DNA of 61,004 nt, taken from a gamma proteobacterium symbiont of Taylorina sp. (GTDB lineage Bacteria > Pseudomonadota > Gammaproteobacteria > GRL18). The DNA is taken from assembly GCA_025655455.1 (NCBI GenBank), contig JAHXIV010000011.1, forward strand, positions 24,259 through 85,262. The letters run 5' to 3'. A program made the position numbers and the translations under genes. The notes beneath the pieces are model-generated. The model was not told where the DNA came from and made no database searches. It worked only from the letters and a program-made list of their open reading frames with translations. Positions 44,050 through 53,732 of the stretch are shown in pieces (the first letter of the stretch is position 1; each line of letters begins with the position of its first letter).

Positions 44050-45246
44050 ATGAAATTAATTATTTGTATTTTTGTGGCAGCGCTGTTTATTAGTATCAAT
44101 TTAACAGCTTTTGCAGATAAACGAATTATCAATGGCAGTGAGGCTGATGTCTCTGAATATCCCTGGATTGTTAATTTATTTGTTGAGTCTGATCCAATAA
44201 CCGGAGAAGGTGCTTCCTGTGGAGGTAGTTTAATTCATCCGCAGTGGGTATTGACCGCAGGTCATTGTTTTTTAAATGAAGCGGGTGATGCAGTTGAAAT
44301 CAGTACAGGAGCAAGTACTTATGTCACAATTAATTCAACTACTTTAGATCCTGTTGCAGATAAAGGTTTGTCTATCCAGACAGAGGAAGTGATTATTCAT
44401 CCGGATTACACTCCGGGCGGCAGGGATCCTAATGACAATGATATTGCCCTGTTAAAATTATCTGAACCTGCGACGGGAGTCCAAACTGTTCGAGTGATTG
44501 ATGCGAGTACTGAAGATTTAGAGGCTGGGATTATTACTACGATTGCTGGCTGGGGAACAACCGATCTTGACGATGATGGATACCCTGCCAATGTATCAAA
44601 TAGTTTGCTAAAAGTGGATCAAAAAGTTGTCACTAATTCTGAATGCAGCATTATTTATAAAGATTATTCTGTTATTACAGATAATATGTTATGTGTTGGC
44701 GGCCTTGATACAAATGATATACGTGATTCCTGCCAGGGAGATAGTGGCGGCCCATTAGTGACGGAAAACAATGGCAATCTGGTGCAAGTAGGCATCACCA
44801 GTTTTGGGGGTAAGGATATAAGTTGTGGAGATCCGGCTACACCGGGCGTTTATACCAAAGTATCTCGTTATAAAAGCTTTATTGAAGATAATATTTCCGG
44901 TGTGCGTTTTGAAGCAGTTTCAAGCATGACAGGCAGCGCAGACAAATGCACTGGTGCAAACCTGGATCAGCAGTTAAATGTTACCATTCCCTGTATGATC
45001 TATGAACAAAAGGCATATCAAACAGCTTTAGCATATGTTGATGAATTAAGATGGCAATGGACAGGAGAATTGGCGGAAAGTACTTGTCAGATAAACTCTT
45101 TAGCCTGTACAAATATAGAATCTGATTTAAGTTTAACCATGCGACAAGTCAAAATTGCAGGAGAATTTTATACTATTCTTTTAAACTATGATGAAAACTC
45201 CAGTAATGGTTTGTTTTGGGAGTACTCATCCTATACAGAAGATTAA
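44050..45246 (+). CDS. Secreted trypsin-like serine protease with C-terminal extension
   Basis: S1-family protease of 398 residues with signal peptide (LIICIFVAALFISINLTAFA). Catalytic triad: His72 in TAGHC, Asp131 in NDNDIALLKL, Ser232 in CQGDSGGP; the Asp six residues before the serine predicts cleavage after Arg or Lys. RIINGSEADVSEYPWIV is the zymogen-type activation site, so cleavage after Arg/Lys of DKRIINGS would activate it. Residues ~285-398 form an extension with four cysteines and no recognised domain. AAGGGA supports ATG 44050 over 44029. It is alone between sensory and hyp genes. Confidence 0.88.
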   Translation: MKLIICIFVAALFISINLTAFADKRIINGSEADVSEYPWIVNLFVESDPITGEGASCGGSLIHPQWVLTAGHCFLNEAGDAVEISTGASTYVTINSTTLDPVADKGLSIQTEEVIIHPDYTPGGRDPNDNDIALLKLSEPATGVQTVRVIDASTEDLEAGIITTIAGWGTTDLDDDGYPANVSNSLLKVDQKVVTNSECSIIYKDYSVITDNMLCVGGLDTNDIRDSCQGDSGGPLVTENNGNLVQVGITSFGGKDISCGDPATPGVYTKVSRYKSFIEDNISGVRFEAVSSMTGSADKCTGANLDQQLNVTIPCMIYEQKAYQTALAYVDELRWQWTGELAESTCQINSLACTNIESDLSLTMRQVKIAGEFYTILLNYDENSSNGLFWEYSSYTED

Positions 45247-45317
45247 TTTGATATGCCATGATAGTATCCATTTTCACTATTATTAAATTGTAGAATGTCA
45301 TTGCTGTGCTAAACCTC

Positions 45318-45347
45318 TTTCAGGGCGAGTTCGAAGCGACCCTGAAA
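45318..45347. terminator. Convergent hairpin between protease and hypF
   Basis: TTTCAGGG (45318-45325) and CCCTGAAA (45340-45347) form a perfect 8-bp stem with a 14-nt loop. It lies between convergent genes; no long U-run follows on either strand. Confidence 0.55.
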
Positions 45348-45361
45348 TACAAAAAGCAGTA

Positions 45362-47698
45362 TTATTTCCGAATGGTTTCGATGATTTGTCCAAAAGACAG
45401 GCCTGCATCATTGTAAGGGATTTTTTCAGGTAAAAAGACTTCAAAATGTTCCTCCTGCAAACGCATAAATAGATATTCAGTCAGGTATTTATTTTGAAAT
45501 ACACCTCCACTCAATCCTATACGAATATCACCTTTAATGGCCTGAATTTTTTGTGCCTGTTTAATTAGAGTTTCAGCAATTCTCTTATGGAAGCAAAGTG
45601 ATCTTGTCCTGATGCTTTGTTTGTTGTCCATGAGCATCACTAATAATTCTGACCAGTCAGCCGTAATGATTATATGCTTATTGTCTGTTTTTTGTTCATA
45701 TAAGGGTAATGATGGATACGAGTGACCAGTGTTTTTATCGAATATCTCATCTAATAGAGCCTCTAATAACATCGGCCCCTGTCCTTCAAAAGAGGAATAA
45801 TCACCCAGTCCCAATAAGGCACTGGCAGCATCAAATAATCGGCCTACAGAACTGCATTGATGAGTATTAATGCGTTTTTCCCAGGCTTGATAGGCTAATG
45901 AATCAGGTGTGTTTTGTGCAGGATGAACCTCATTGCTCCACTTATTCTGTTCCCAAAGCAGGGCACAGGCGGAACGCCAGGGTTGTTTTGCTGCCTTATC
46001 GCCTCCCTGTAAATAAAAAGGCTTGATTGAGCAAACTCTCTGCCAGTGACCGGATTGACCATAAAAACCTTCACCACCCCAGATTGTCTGATCCTCTCCC
46101 AGCCCTGTTCCATCCCAGCTGAATATCAGCCATGGCTTTTTATTGCCCTTGTTAAGTGTATCAAACTCACCACTGACAATACCGGCGTGAGCATGATGAT
46201 GCTGTACATGAGTGACAGGGATATTATGTTTTTTTGCATACTGTTTTGCATAACGACTTGAATAATAATCAGGATGTTTGTCACAGATTATCTGCTGCGG
46301 TTTAAGCCGATAAAGATGGCATAAATCATCAATGACCTGAGTAAAAACTTCAATACTGCGTTGACTATCCAATTCACCAATATGTGGTGAAATGACCACC
46401 CGGCTTTTTTCCCCAATGCCCCAGGCCAGTGCAATAGTATTTTTCATTTGACCACCAACAGCAAGGATTACATGTTTCAGTGCATAGGGCAGGCTGATTT
46501 CTAATGGAGCAATTCCCCGACCAATGCGAAACAGGCGCCTTTTGTTCTGAATTATACGCATTACAGAATCATCGGCGGGACGTAAAATTGGACGGTTATG
46601 CTGTAGAAAAATATCGGCAATATTACTTAAACGTGCGGCAGCTTGTGTGTTATCTGTCAGTACGGGTTCTCCACTGAGATTTCCAGAGGTGGCAACAACG
46701 GGTAATCCAAAATCCTGCAATAGAAGATAGTGCAAAGGACTATAAGCCAACATTGCCCCTATCTGTTTTAAACCGGGATTAATAGAGGGAGCAAGGGTAT
46801 TTTTTATTGCGGATAATAATACAATGGGTCTTTGAGGTGAGATCAGTGTGCTGGATTCAGTCTCATCGGGGGAACAATAATTTTTCAGTTGTTCCAGTTT
46901 ATTGTCAGCAGCTGCGGAAAACATCACAGCCAGTGGCTTATCCGGACGGTGTTTCCGCTTTCTCAGATTTTGTACTGTCTGCTCATTAGTTGCATCACAA
47001 ATTAAATGGTAACCACCAACACCTCGGACAGCCAGGATTTTACCTTGTCTAAGTGCTGTCACTGCTGCTGCAAGGCAAGCTTCATTACCTGAGGTAATAT
47101 CGACTTCATCGTCAGCGTTTTTTTCAGATAAAAACAAGCTAAGCTCAGGACCACATTCAGAACAGGCCAGAGGCTGTGCATGAAAACGCCTATCAAGAGT
47201 ATTTGTATACTCATGATGGCAGGCATGACATAAAGGAAATTTATTCATACTGGTATTAGGGCGATCATAGGGCAGATCGCGAATAATAGTATAGCGGGGA
47301 CCACATTGTGTACAATTTGTAAATGGATAGCGAAAGCGCCGCTCATCAGGATTGCTCATTTCATCAAGACAATCATTACAGGTAAAATAATCAGGAGGAA
47401 TATGTCGTTCAGTATGCTCGCTGACAGTACTTTTCTCAATAACAAAGTCAGTCACTGTCTGACTATCAATCCAGTTTGCTGATGCAATTACGGGCATGGC
47501 TAAAGGAGGATGTTCAACTAATATCGATTGTTGAAACAGTTTAATCTGCTGATTACTTCCCTGCACCAGAATAACAACTTCTCCGGAACAATTTTTGACC
47601 CGGCCGCATAGTTTAAATTGTTGTGCCTGGCGATAAATAAAGGGACGAAAGCCCACACCCTGAACCTGACCGGTGACTTTGATTTGTAAACTATTCAC
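45362..47698 (-). CDS. hypF: Hydrogenase maturation carbamoyltransferase HypF
   Basis: HypF transfers carbamoyl from carbamoyl phosphate to the HypE cysteine, starting cyanide synthesis for [NiFe] hydrogenase. The 778-residue protein has an N-terminal acylphosphatase domain (VTGQVQGVGFRPFIYRQA), the double zinc-finger (CNDCLDEM, CTQCGPRYT, CHACHHEY, CSECGPEL), a YrdC-like domain (KILAVRGVGGYHLICDA, KHRPDKPLAVMF) and a C-terminal Kae1-like domain (HVQHHHAHAGIVSGEF, SGGVFQN). It follows the CZB chemoreceptor by 20 nt on the same strand, so it is probably cotranscribed with it. Confidence 0.96.
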   Translation of the reverse strand: MNSLQIKVTGQVQGVGFRPFIYRQAQQFKLCGRVKNCSGEVVILVQGSNQQIKLFQQSILVEHPPLAMPVIASANWIDSQTVTDFVIEKSTVSEHTERHIPPDYFTCNDCLDEMSNPDERRFRYPFTNCTQCGPRYTIIRDLPYDRPNTSMNKFPLCHACHHEYTNTLDRRFHAQPLACSECGPELSLFLSEKNADDEVDITSGNEACLAAAVTALRQGKILAVRGVGGYHLICDATNEQTVQNLRKRKHRPDKPLAVMFSAAADNKLEQLKNYCSPDETESSTLISPQRPIVLLSAIKNTLAPSINPGLKQIGAMLAYSPLHYLLLQDFGLPVVATSGNLSGEPVLTDNTQAAARLSNIADIFLQHNRPILRPADDSVMRIIQNKRRLFRIGRGIAPLEISLPYALKHVILAVGGQMKNTIALAWGIGEKSRVVISPHIGELDSQRSIEVFTQVIDDLCHLYRLKPQQIICDKHPDYYSSRYAKQYAKKHNIPVTHVQHHHAHAGIVSGEFDTLNKGNKKPWLIFSWDGTGLGEDQTIWGGEGFYGQSGHWQRVCSIKPFYLQGGDKAAKQPWRSACALLWEQNKWSNEVHPAQNTPDSLAYQAWEKRINTHQCSSVGRLFDAASALLGLGDYSSFEGQGPMLLEALLDEIFDKNTGHSYPSLPLYEQKTDNKHIIITADWSELLVMLMDNKQSIRTRSLCFHKRIAETLIKQAQKIQAIKGDIRIGLSGGVFQNKYLTEYLFMRLQEEHFEVFLPEKIPYNDAGLSFGQIIETIRK

Positions 47699-47718
47699 TG
47701 CATTGACAATACTGTAAA

Positions 47719-50010
47719 TTACAACTGATGTTCAATCTTACGCATGAGTTCCACAATGGAGTCAGACAATTGATCAATTTTTTCATTTTCCTGTCGGGCT
47801 TCTGTTAATTTACCCTGTTGTTTGTATTCAACGATGCTGCGAATGGTATCATGAAGTTCTTTGTGTGGTTGCTCCACAGCTTTCATTTCCGGAATATCAG
47901 AGTGATCTTTCAGGCCATCAGCATAATACCATTGACCAAATTGACATTGATGATGATCTGTAGCCTCATGTTCTTTCATTGAGCCAAATCCATCAAGATA
48001 CTGGGATAAGCGTCTTTTCCATCCCAGATGCGAGGTAATGGCTAGTTGAATATGATGTTTTTCATTTTCAGCCATATGGAATTGTGCTACCAGTTTAAGC
48101 AGATCATTAGCTACATTTTCAAGATTATCACTGGCGATGGATGTATTGACTGCATCATCGGCTGTTTGATTGGCCACTTCACTAATATGTTTAATCCCGA
48201 TATCAACATTTTCAGCCAGGGTCTGCTGTTCTTGTGACGCATTGGCAATTTGATGATTCATACTGCTGATATGATCAATGGCCGTTTTAATAAAATCTAA
48301 TGTTTCGCCGGTTTTTTCTGCTTCCTGAACGCCATCAGCGGCTCTTTGCTGACTTTCAGTCATCACTATTACTGCTTCTTTAACCCCTTCCTGTAAACGA
48401 TCAATCATGTCTTGAATCTCTTCGGTAGATTCATGACTGCGCTGGGCTAAAGTTCTCACCTCATCAGCAACAACAGCAAATCCCCGGCCCTGATCTCCTG
48501 CCCGTGCAGCTTCAATAGCTGCGTTTAGTGCCAGTAGATTGGTTTGTTCGGCAATACCACGAATAACATCCAAAATAGTACTGATATTTTTTGTATCATC
48601 ACTTACACGCTGCACCACATCAGCCGCCTTTTCTACTGAGTTGGCGAGAACCTGAATTTGTGCGACGGTGTTGTTGACCACGACAATCCCCTGTTCTGCC
48701 TGCTGATCAGCTTCTTCTGCTTCTGCTGCTGCTTTTGCGGTATTTTCTGCCACCTGCTGTACAATCTCTGTGAGGTGATTAATAGAATTGGCGATATTGC
48801 TGGTTTCATCCTGTTGTTTGCTGACCCCGGTACTGGTGTGTTTTGCTGCATCGGATAAATAAGTCACTAATTCACTTAAGTTGGATGATTCAACGGAGAG
48901 CTGTGTGACCAGAGCCTCAATTTTATTGACAAAGGAATTAAATGAAATGGCCAGCTGACTGACTTCATCATTGCTCAGCACGGGCAATCGTAAGCTCAGA
49001 TCACCGTCTCCTTCAGAAATTTCATCCATTGCAGCCCTTAATTTATTGATAGGCTTGGAGAATTTGTTAATAAAGAACAAACCAAAAGCCAGCATAAATA
49101 TAAATCCCATTACAATCAGTAATAAAGAAAGTGTATTAATGGTATTGTTTGAAGAATGGCTGATTTCGCTAATGACATCTTTGATAGCACTTTGATTTTG
49201 CTGATCAACCTGATTAAATCCCTGTTGTAGAGAATTAATCATTTTTTGTGACTCCTGATCCAGAACCTGTCCTGTCTTTGTCTTTGAATCACTAATAATC
49301 TGCTTGAAATCTGTCTGCATGGATTGAATTTTTTTATTCACATCCTCTATTGAGAGTCCAACATGAATGACGGCAATTGTTTTGCCTTCAAATATCACCT
49401 CTCTGTGTACTTTAATAATATTGCTGTCATGTGAGGAGGCCTCTAATAATTTATCTAGCGGGCTTCTTCCTTTGCCTGTTTCGAGTAATTTTTTAACGTG
49501 TGGGTTTTTACGGTTAATATAGCGGGTATAGGGTTTTCCATTGGGTCTGAGATAATAGGCATAGATCACATTGGGATCTTTATTCGCCACTTTGACATTA
49601 TCCATTAAAGCTGAAAAGTTTTTGGATAAGATGGGTTCAATGGAGACCTGAGATAAAGTTTCAGCTAATACTTCAGCACTTTTGAGCATGGCTGTCCGTA
49701 ATGCTTTTTCTATTTCATTAATTTCAGAGCTGAGTTTACTTTCAAGAAAAGCGGAAATGGTTTTCCCGGTGTTTTGTTTTGCCTGGCTGACAGAGTGGGT
49801 AATTTGATTTAAATTATTATCCAGGGATTGTTTGATAGATTGCTGGCTGTTGCCTAAATCGAGTTCGAGTTGATGCCCCAGCTTAGTGATCCCTGAGTGA
49901 GTAGTATAGATTGTTAGAGATAAAAACAATAAAAGTCCAATAAATATGGATAATAGCATCAGTTTAACCAGCTTACCGTTAAAATAAGACAGTATGGATT
50001 GATTATTCAT
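47719..50010 (-). CDS. Methyl-accepting chemotaxis protein with C-terminal CZB domain
   Basis: A 763-residue chemoreceptor. TM1 (~14-36), a large periplasmic region with coiled-coil stretches and a small sCache-like part (YAYYLRPNGKPYTRYI, VIHVGLSIEDV), TM2 (~290-315), HAMP, and the signalling hairpin with NLLALNAAIEAARAGDQGRG and FAVVADEVRTLAQRS. The C-terminal ~100 residues are a CZB domain (SHLGWK, CQFGQWYYADG, PHKELH), which in other receptors binds zinc and senses zinc or hypochlorous acid. ATG 50010 is chosen for GGAG 7 nt upstream. A PhnD-like binding protein is encoded 43 nt upstream and is the likely ligand-carrying partner (inference). Confidence 0.92.
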   Translation of the reverse strand: MNNQSILSYFNGKLVKLMLLSIFIGLLLFLSLTIYTTHSGITKLGHQLELDLGNSQQSIKQSLDNNLNQITHSVSQAKQNTGKTISAFLESKLSSEINEIEKALRTAMLKSAEVLAETLSQVSIEPILSKNFSALMDNVKVANKDPNVIYAYYLRPNGKPYTRYINRKNPHVKKLLETGKGRSPLDKLLEASSHDSNIIKVHREVIFEGKTIAVIHVGLSIEDVNKKIQSMQTDFKQIISDSKTKTGQVLDQESQKMINSLQQGFNQVDQQNQSAIKDVISEISHSSNNTINTLSLLLIVMGFIFMLAFGLFFINKFSKPINKLRAAMDEISEGDGDLSLRLPVLSNDEVSQLAISFNSFVNKIEALVTQLSVESSNLSELVTYLSDAAKHTSTGVSKQQDETSNIANSINHLTEIVQQVAENTAKAAAEAEEADQQAEQGIVVVNNTVAQIQVLANSVEKAADVVQRVSDDTKNISTILDVIRGIAEQTNLLALNAAIEAARAGDQGRGFAVVADEVRTLAQRSHESTEEIQDMIDRLQEGVKEAVIVMTESQQRAADGVQEAEKTGETLDFIKTAIDHISSMNHQIANASQEQQTLAENVDIGIKHISEVANQTADDAVNTSIASDNLENVANDLLKLVAQFHMAENEKHHIQLAITSHLGWKRRLSQYLDGFGSMKEHEATDHHQCQFGQWYYADGLKDHSDIPEMKAVEQPHKELHDTIRSIVEYKQQGKLTEARQENEKIDQLSDSIVELMRKIEHQL

Positions 50011-50053
50011 TTTTATCTCCATTTGATGTTACTTAATTTTTTCTAAAGATTGT

Positions 50054-50941
50054 TTATTGAAATGCTCCGACACTCAATAATTCCTGCAGTGTCTCCACTT
50101 CACTATAATCCAGAGGATCTGACCAACCAACGATTTTGGCCTGTTTGGCGGCTTTTTGATCGGCTTTGATAGTTTTAAGAGCCAGGGCTACTTTTTGTGC
50201 AATAGCATCATCAGTAACAGCTGTTTTTGCTAATGGCCACTCCGGATATAATGATGTGCTGACGACAAAAGGGAATCCAGCCGGCTTTTTCTGTGCAATA
50301 ATTTTAAATTCGGATAAATCAATATCGCCGGAAGCCATCATTCTTTCTAAAGTATCAGTTCTTACTGTCCCTGCATCCACTTCACCATTTTGTATTGCCA
50401 GTACGACATTGTCATGTTTACCGCCAAAATTTAAACTGGCAAAATCTTTTTTGGGATCAATATTATTATCCAGGAGTTCCTTATAGGCCATTTGCCAGCC
50501 ACCGAAAGATGAATTTTTAACGGCCATAAAGGATTTACCTTTTATATCTGCCAATGAATTAATATCATCCCGGTCAACATAGGTAAAAATAACACCGCCG
50601 AATGATTTTAAGGATTTACCCTGACGCGAATTAATCATCGTTGTAATTGCGTTTGCATCATATTTCACTTTAGCCGTAATATACATGGATGAATTCACCA
50701 GAAAAAAATCGACTTTGTTCCCTTCTATTGCCGGGAACACATCATCAAAATCTAAAGGTACAATCTTAAAACTGTCTCCACTTAATTGAGTAGTTAAAAA
50801 ATCGGCCGTGGCAGACCATTTTTTTAATGCCTTGGTTGCTCCATTCTTTGCTAACACACCTATTTTATACTCATCGGCAGGTACGCTGGAAAACATAAGT
50901 AATAAAGCACAGGAAAAGAGATATAGATAAAATTTTTTCAT
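50054..50941 (-). CDS. PhnD-family periplasmic binding protein, no transporter genes
   Basis: A 295-residue exported binding protein (signal peptide ending near SSVPA). Conserved parts are YKIGVLAKNGATKALKKW, VDFFLVNSSMYI, GKSFMAVKNSSFGGWQMAYKELL, VDAGTVRTDTLERM and STSLYPEWPLAKT, nearly the same pattern as the binding domain of the protein at 39708. PhnD relatives bind phosphate, phosphite or phosphonates, but no PhnC or PhnE is nearby; it more likely presents a ligand to the chemoreceptor encoded 43 nt downstream. It lies between hypD and the receptor in the hyp run. Confidence 0.88.
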   Translation of the reverse strand: MKKFYLYLFSCALLLMFSSVPADEYKIGVLAKNGATKALKKWSATADFLTTQLSGDSFKIVPLDFDDVFPAIEGNKVDFFLVNSSMYITAKVKYDANAITTMINSRQGKSLKSFGGVIFTYVDRDDINSLADIKGKSFMAVKNSSFGGWQMAYKELLDNNIDPKKDFASLNFGGKHDNVVLAIQNGEVDAGTVRTDTLERMMASGDIDLSEFKIIAQKKPAGFPFVVSTSLYPEWPLAKTAVTDDAIAQKVALALKTIKADQKAAKQAKIVGWSDPLDYSEVETLQELLSVGAFQ

Positions 50942-51049
50942 GGTTGGAATCCTTCAATTGATTGTTTACAAATTAAGGATAGTTAATCTGAAGGGATTAT
51001 TCAAGGTAAAAACCATAAATAATATGATGTTATTTTTTTAGTATCCGTC

Positions 51050-52165
51050 TCATTCCCTGACACCCTGTGTCCACCAGATATGACAGGCACCTTCATCTGA
51101 AACCATACAGGGACCAATGGGTTCTTTTGGTGTACAGGCAGTGCCATAGAGTTTGCATTGATTAGGATAGCGTTTACCCAATACAACACTGGCACAGTCA
51201 CAGCCGGGTGGCATTGCACCGATATGACGACGTGCCTGTTCATTATAGTGAGGGAAAATTAAACGGGCATTGTGTTGTTGATGATGTGTTTTTAATTCGA
51301 AACCTGACGCAGGAATAATACCAATGCCGCGCCAGTTTGCATCAATAATATCCATGCTTTGATCAAGTTGAGTTTGTGCGGCTAAATTACCATTATTCTT
51401 AACCAGTTGAGGATAACAATTATCCAGAAACAGCCGCTTTTCCAGCTTTTGTCGTATCACGGAATAAAATGCTGCCAGCAAACTTTCAGTATTAAAACCG
51501 GCAACTGCAGTTGGTAAATGATGTTTTTCAACAACGAATTTCCATTCATTGGAACCCATTACTGTAGCAACATGACCGGGTGCTATCAGAGCATCGAATC
51601 CGGGGGGGCCGGTATTTAACAGCATAGCCACAGCAGGCCAGGTCAGACGGGCAGAGAGTAGAAATAATAAATTATCCGGAATTCCTTCTGCTATCAGACC
51701 AGCGATAGGAGCTGTTGTTGTTTCAAATCCTGCGGCAAAAAATACGATTTGTTTGCCGATGTTATCCAGGGCAATCTGCCGTGCTTCCAGGGGGGAGGCA
51801 ATTGCTCGTATATCAGCTCCTGATGCTTTGGCCTGCTGCAGGGTTCGGATTGATTTTCTGACCACATTAACCGGTACCCTGAGCATGTCACCAAAGGCGA
51901 CTAAAATAATGTCTTCATGCAGTGCTAATTGAATGGCCTGATATATATCTTCCTCAGGACAGACGCAGACCGGACAGCCGGGCCCCGGTATTAGTTCAAT
52001 TTGCGGATGCAGTGCATTGCGTAAGCCTGCCATAGAGATGGAGCGCTCATGACCGCCACAGACATTCATGATTTTTACAGGCGTTGTGCCAAACAGTTGT
52101 CGTGCCTGTCTGGACTCCATGAGATCATTAATTTTTAATAGCCAGGTTTTAGCGTCAATTTTCAT
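51050..52165 (-). CDS. hypD: Hydrogenase maturation protein HypD
   Basis: Iron-sulfur scaffold that with HypC assembles Fe(CN)2CO for [NiFe] hydrogenase. The 371-residue protein has VCGGHERSI, GPGCPVCVCPEEDI, AFGDMLRVP, ETTTAPIAGLI, APGHVATVMG and the C-terminal cluster segment MPPGCDCASVVLGKRYPNQC with further cysteines toward the end. It overlaps hypB by 4 nt (ATGA). Confidence 0.97.
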   Translation of the reverse strand: MKIDAKTWLLKINDLMESRQARQLFGTTPVKIMNVCGGHERSISMAGLRNALHPQIELIPGPGCPVCVCPEEDIYQAIQLALHEDIILVAFGDMLRVPVNVVRKSIRTLQQAKASGADIRAIASPLEARQIALDNIGKQIVFFAAGFETTTAPIAGLIAEGIPDNLLFLLSARLTWPAVAMLLNTGPPGFDALIAPGHVATVMGSNEWKFVVEKHHLPTAVAGFNTESLLAAFYSVIRQKLEKRLFLDNCYPQLVKNNGNLAAQTQLDQSMDIIDANWRGIGIIPASGFELKTHHQQHNARLIFPHYNEQARRHIGAMPPGCDCASVVLGKRYPNQCKLYGTACTPKEPIGPCMVSDEGACHIWWTQGVRE

Positions 52166-52998
52166 GTTTGATGAGAATGGGCAGAGTGTAATTTCTGTCC
52201 CTCACTCTGCACTGCAGGTAAAACAGTTTCACCCCGTGCAAGATGTTCTTGATAGTGTTTCAGTTGCTGCTTTAACCAGTTAATCCATTGATCCATGCCC
52301 TGATCTTTTCGTGCTGATAACTGAAAAACAGGGGCTGGATTGGCCAGATTGCGGATATTCTCCTCTGCATGGCTGACATTGAAATCATCCAGGAAGGGCA
52401 GTAAATCAGATTTGGTAATCAAATTTAAATTAGAGGCTCTGAACATGACCGGATATTTAGCCGGCTTATCATCCCCCTCTGTGACAGACAACAAAGTCAC
52501 ATTCAAATGATGGCCCAGATCAAAGCTGGCAGGGCAAACCAGATTGCCGACATTTTCTATAAAGACAATATCCACTCCATCCAGTGATAATTCATGCAGA
52601 GCATCGTGTATCATATAGGCATCGAGATGACAGGCGCTGCCGGTGGTAATTTGAATGGCGGGTATATTTTTATCTCTTATGCGCTGCGCATCATTTTCAG
52701 TTTCCAGATCGCCTTCTATCACTGCGATAGATAAATCACTATTATTTTTCAGCTTATCAATTGTGGCTTCTAATAGAGCAGTTTTGCCTGAACCTGGGGA
52801 AGACATCAGATTAATTGCTAACACACCATGCAGGTCAAAATGTTCACGATTATGTGCCGCACGATGATTGTTTTCATGTAATAAATTTTGCAGCACTTCA
52901 ATGGCTTCATTACCGCTTTCTGTCACCGCATGCTGTCCACCTTTTACAACTAAATGGTGATTGGCATCAGTGATATTACAACCGCAGGTATCACACAT
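52162..52998 (-). CDS. hypB: Hydrogenase nickel-incorporation GTPase HypB
   Basis: GTPase that drives nickel insertion with HypA. The 278-residue protein has the N-terminal nickel site MCDTCGC, Walker A SSPGSGKTALLE, EGDLETENDAQRI, TGSACHLDAYM, IENVGNLVCPASFDLG and ITKSDLLP. The stretch between the N-terminal motif and the G-domain has few histidines, so it is not a nickel-storage type. It follows hypA by 10 nt and overlaps hypD. Confidence 0.97.
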   Translation of the reverse strand: MCDTCGCNITDANHHLVVKGGQHAVTESGNEAIEVLQNLLHENNHRAAHNREHFDLHGVLAINLMSSPGSGKTALLEATIDKLKNNSDLSIAVIEGDLETENDAQRIRDKNIPAIQITTGSACHLDAYMIHDALHELSLDGVDIVFIENVGNLVCPASFDLGHHLNVTLLSVTEGDDKPAKYPVMFRASNLNLITKSDLLPFLDDFNVSHAEENIRNLANPAPVFQLSARKDQGMDQWINWLKQQLKHYQEHLARGETVLPAVQSEGQKLHSAHSHQT

Positions 52999-53008
52999 AA
53001 TATTTTCC

Positions 53009-53353
53009 TTATTTTTCCAGTTCTACTGACTTTAATAACATTTCATCGCCACTAATTAAAGTCGTTTGCCAGGCTCCGCAAGCATTACAGAGTAACTTAT
53101 TTGCACTGGCTTTATTTTCATTATGACAAAGATTGCATCGTATTCTTATCGGCAGTATTTGTGCTTCCAATATTGCATCCTGAGCAATTGTGCCGGCACT
53201 GGCAATGGGAAATGCATGTTCTAATAAAGGTGCCTCAACACCGGATAATGGACCAATTTCAAGTATAATACGGCTGACACTTTGAGCATTATTCTGTCTG
53301 GCTATCTGTGTGACCTGATCAATAATACTCTGACAAACGGAGAGTTCATGCAT
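53009..53353 (-). CDS. hypA: Hydrogenase/urease nickel metallochaperone HypA
   Basis: Delivers nickel to hydrogenase with HypB. ATG 53353 gives MHELSVCQSIIDQV, with the N-terminal nickel ligand His2; the longer in-frame start inside hypC is not real. 114 residues, with a zinc site of two CxxC pairs (CNLC, CNAC). It overlaps the hypC stop by 8 nt, so translation is coupled. Confidence 0.95.
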   Translation of the reverse strand: MHELSVCQSIIDQVTQIARQNNAQSVSRIILEIGPLSGVEAPLLEHAFPIASAGTIAQDAILEAQILPIRIRCNLCHNENKASANKLLCNACGAWQTTLISGDEMLLKSVELEK

Positions 53354-53609
53354 TACCCTGATCACTTTCTCCGGCAGCAGCCTGATCTTCAAGAAGCAGC
53401 ATTTCATCATAAATTTCCCAGGCAGTTAAAGCCTCTGCCTCAGACATTTTCTGAATCGCATAACCAATATGCACTACCACATAGTCACCCACAGCAGCAG
53501 GGTCATCCTGCAGCATAAATAAACTCACATCACGCTCAATACCTTTTGCCTCACAACGAGCCATAAAATCATTGATTTCAAGAATTTTCATTGGTATGCC
53601 GAGACACAT
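53346..53609 (-). CDS. hypC: Hydrogenase assembly chaperone HypC
   Basis: Small chaperone that carries Fe(CN)2CO with HypD to the hydrogenase large subunit. The 87-residue protein starts MCLGIPMKILEI with the essential Cys2; AVGDYVVVHIGYAIQKM is the family core. AAGGGA lies upstream of the ATG. First gene of the hypC-A-B-D run; the ~120-nt gap to the antiporter gene should hold its promoter. Confidence 0.95.
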   Translation of the reverse strand: MCLGIPMKILEINDFMARCEAKGIERDVSLFMLQDDPAAVGDYVVVHIGYAIQKMSEAEALTAWEIYDEMLLLEDQAAAGESDQGNA

Positions 53610-53732
53610 AATTTTTCCCTTTTAAACTATTGGAAATTATAATTCAAACAGACAATTCTTACACGCAGAAAAACGGCTCCGAGATGCTCATTTATAAAAA
53701 TAAGTATTTTCTGATGCGAACGCTTACTTTTG

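Noticed and set aside
50054..50941. Phosphonate or phosphite ABC transporter
   Set aside because: Only the binding protein is present; the neighbours are a chemoreceptor and hypD, with no ATPase or permease.
38474..53609. A complete [NiFe] hydrogenase locus
   Set aside because: All six hyp maturation genes are present but no large or small hydrogenase subunit or maturation protease was found in the window.
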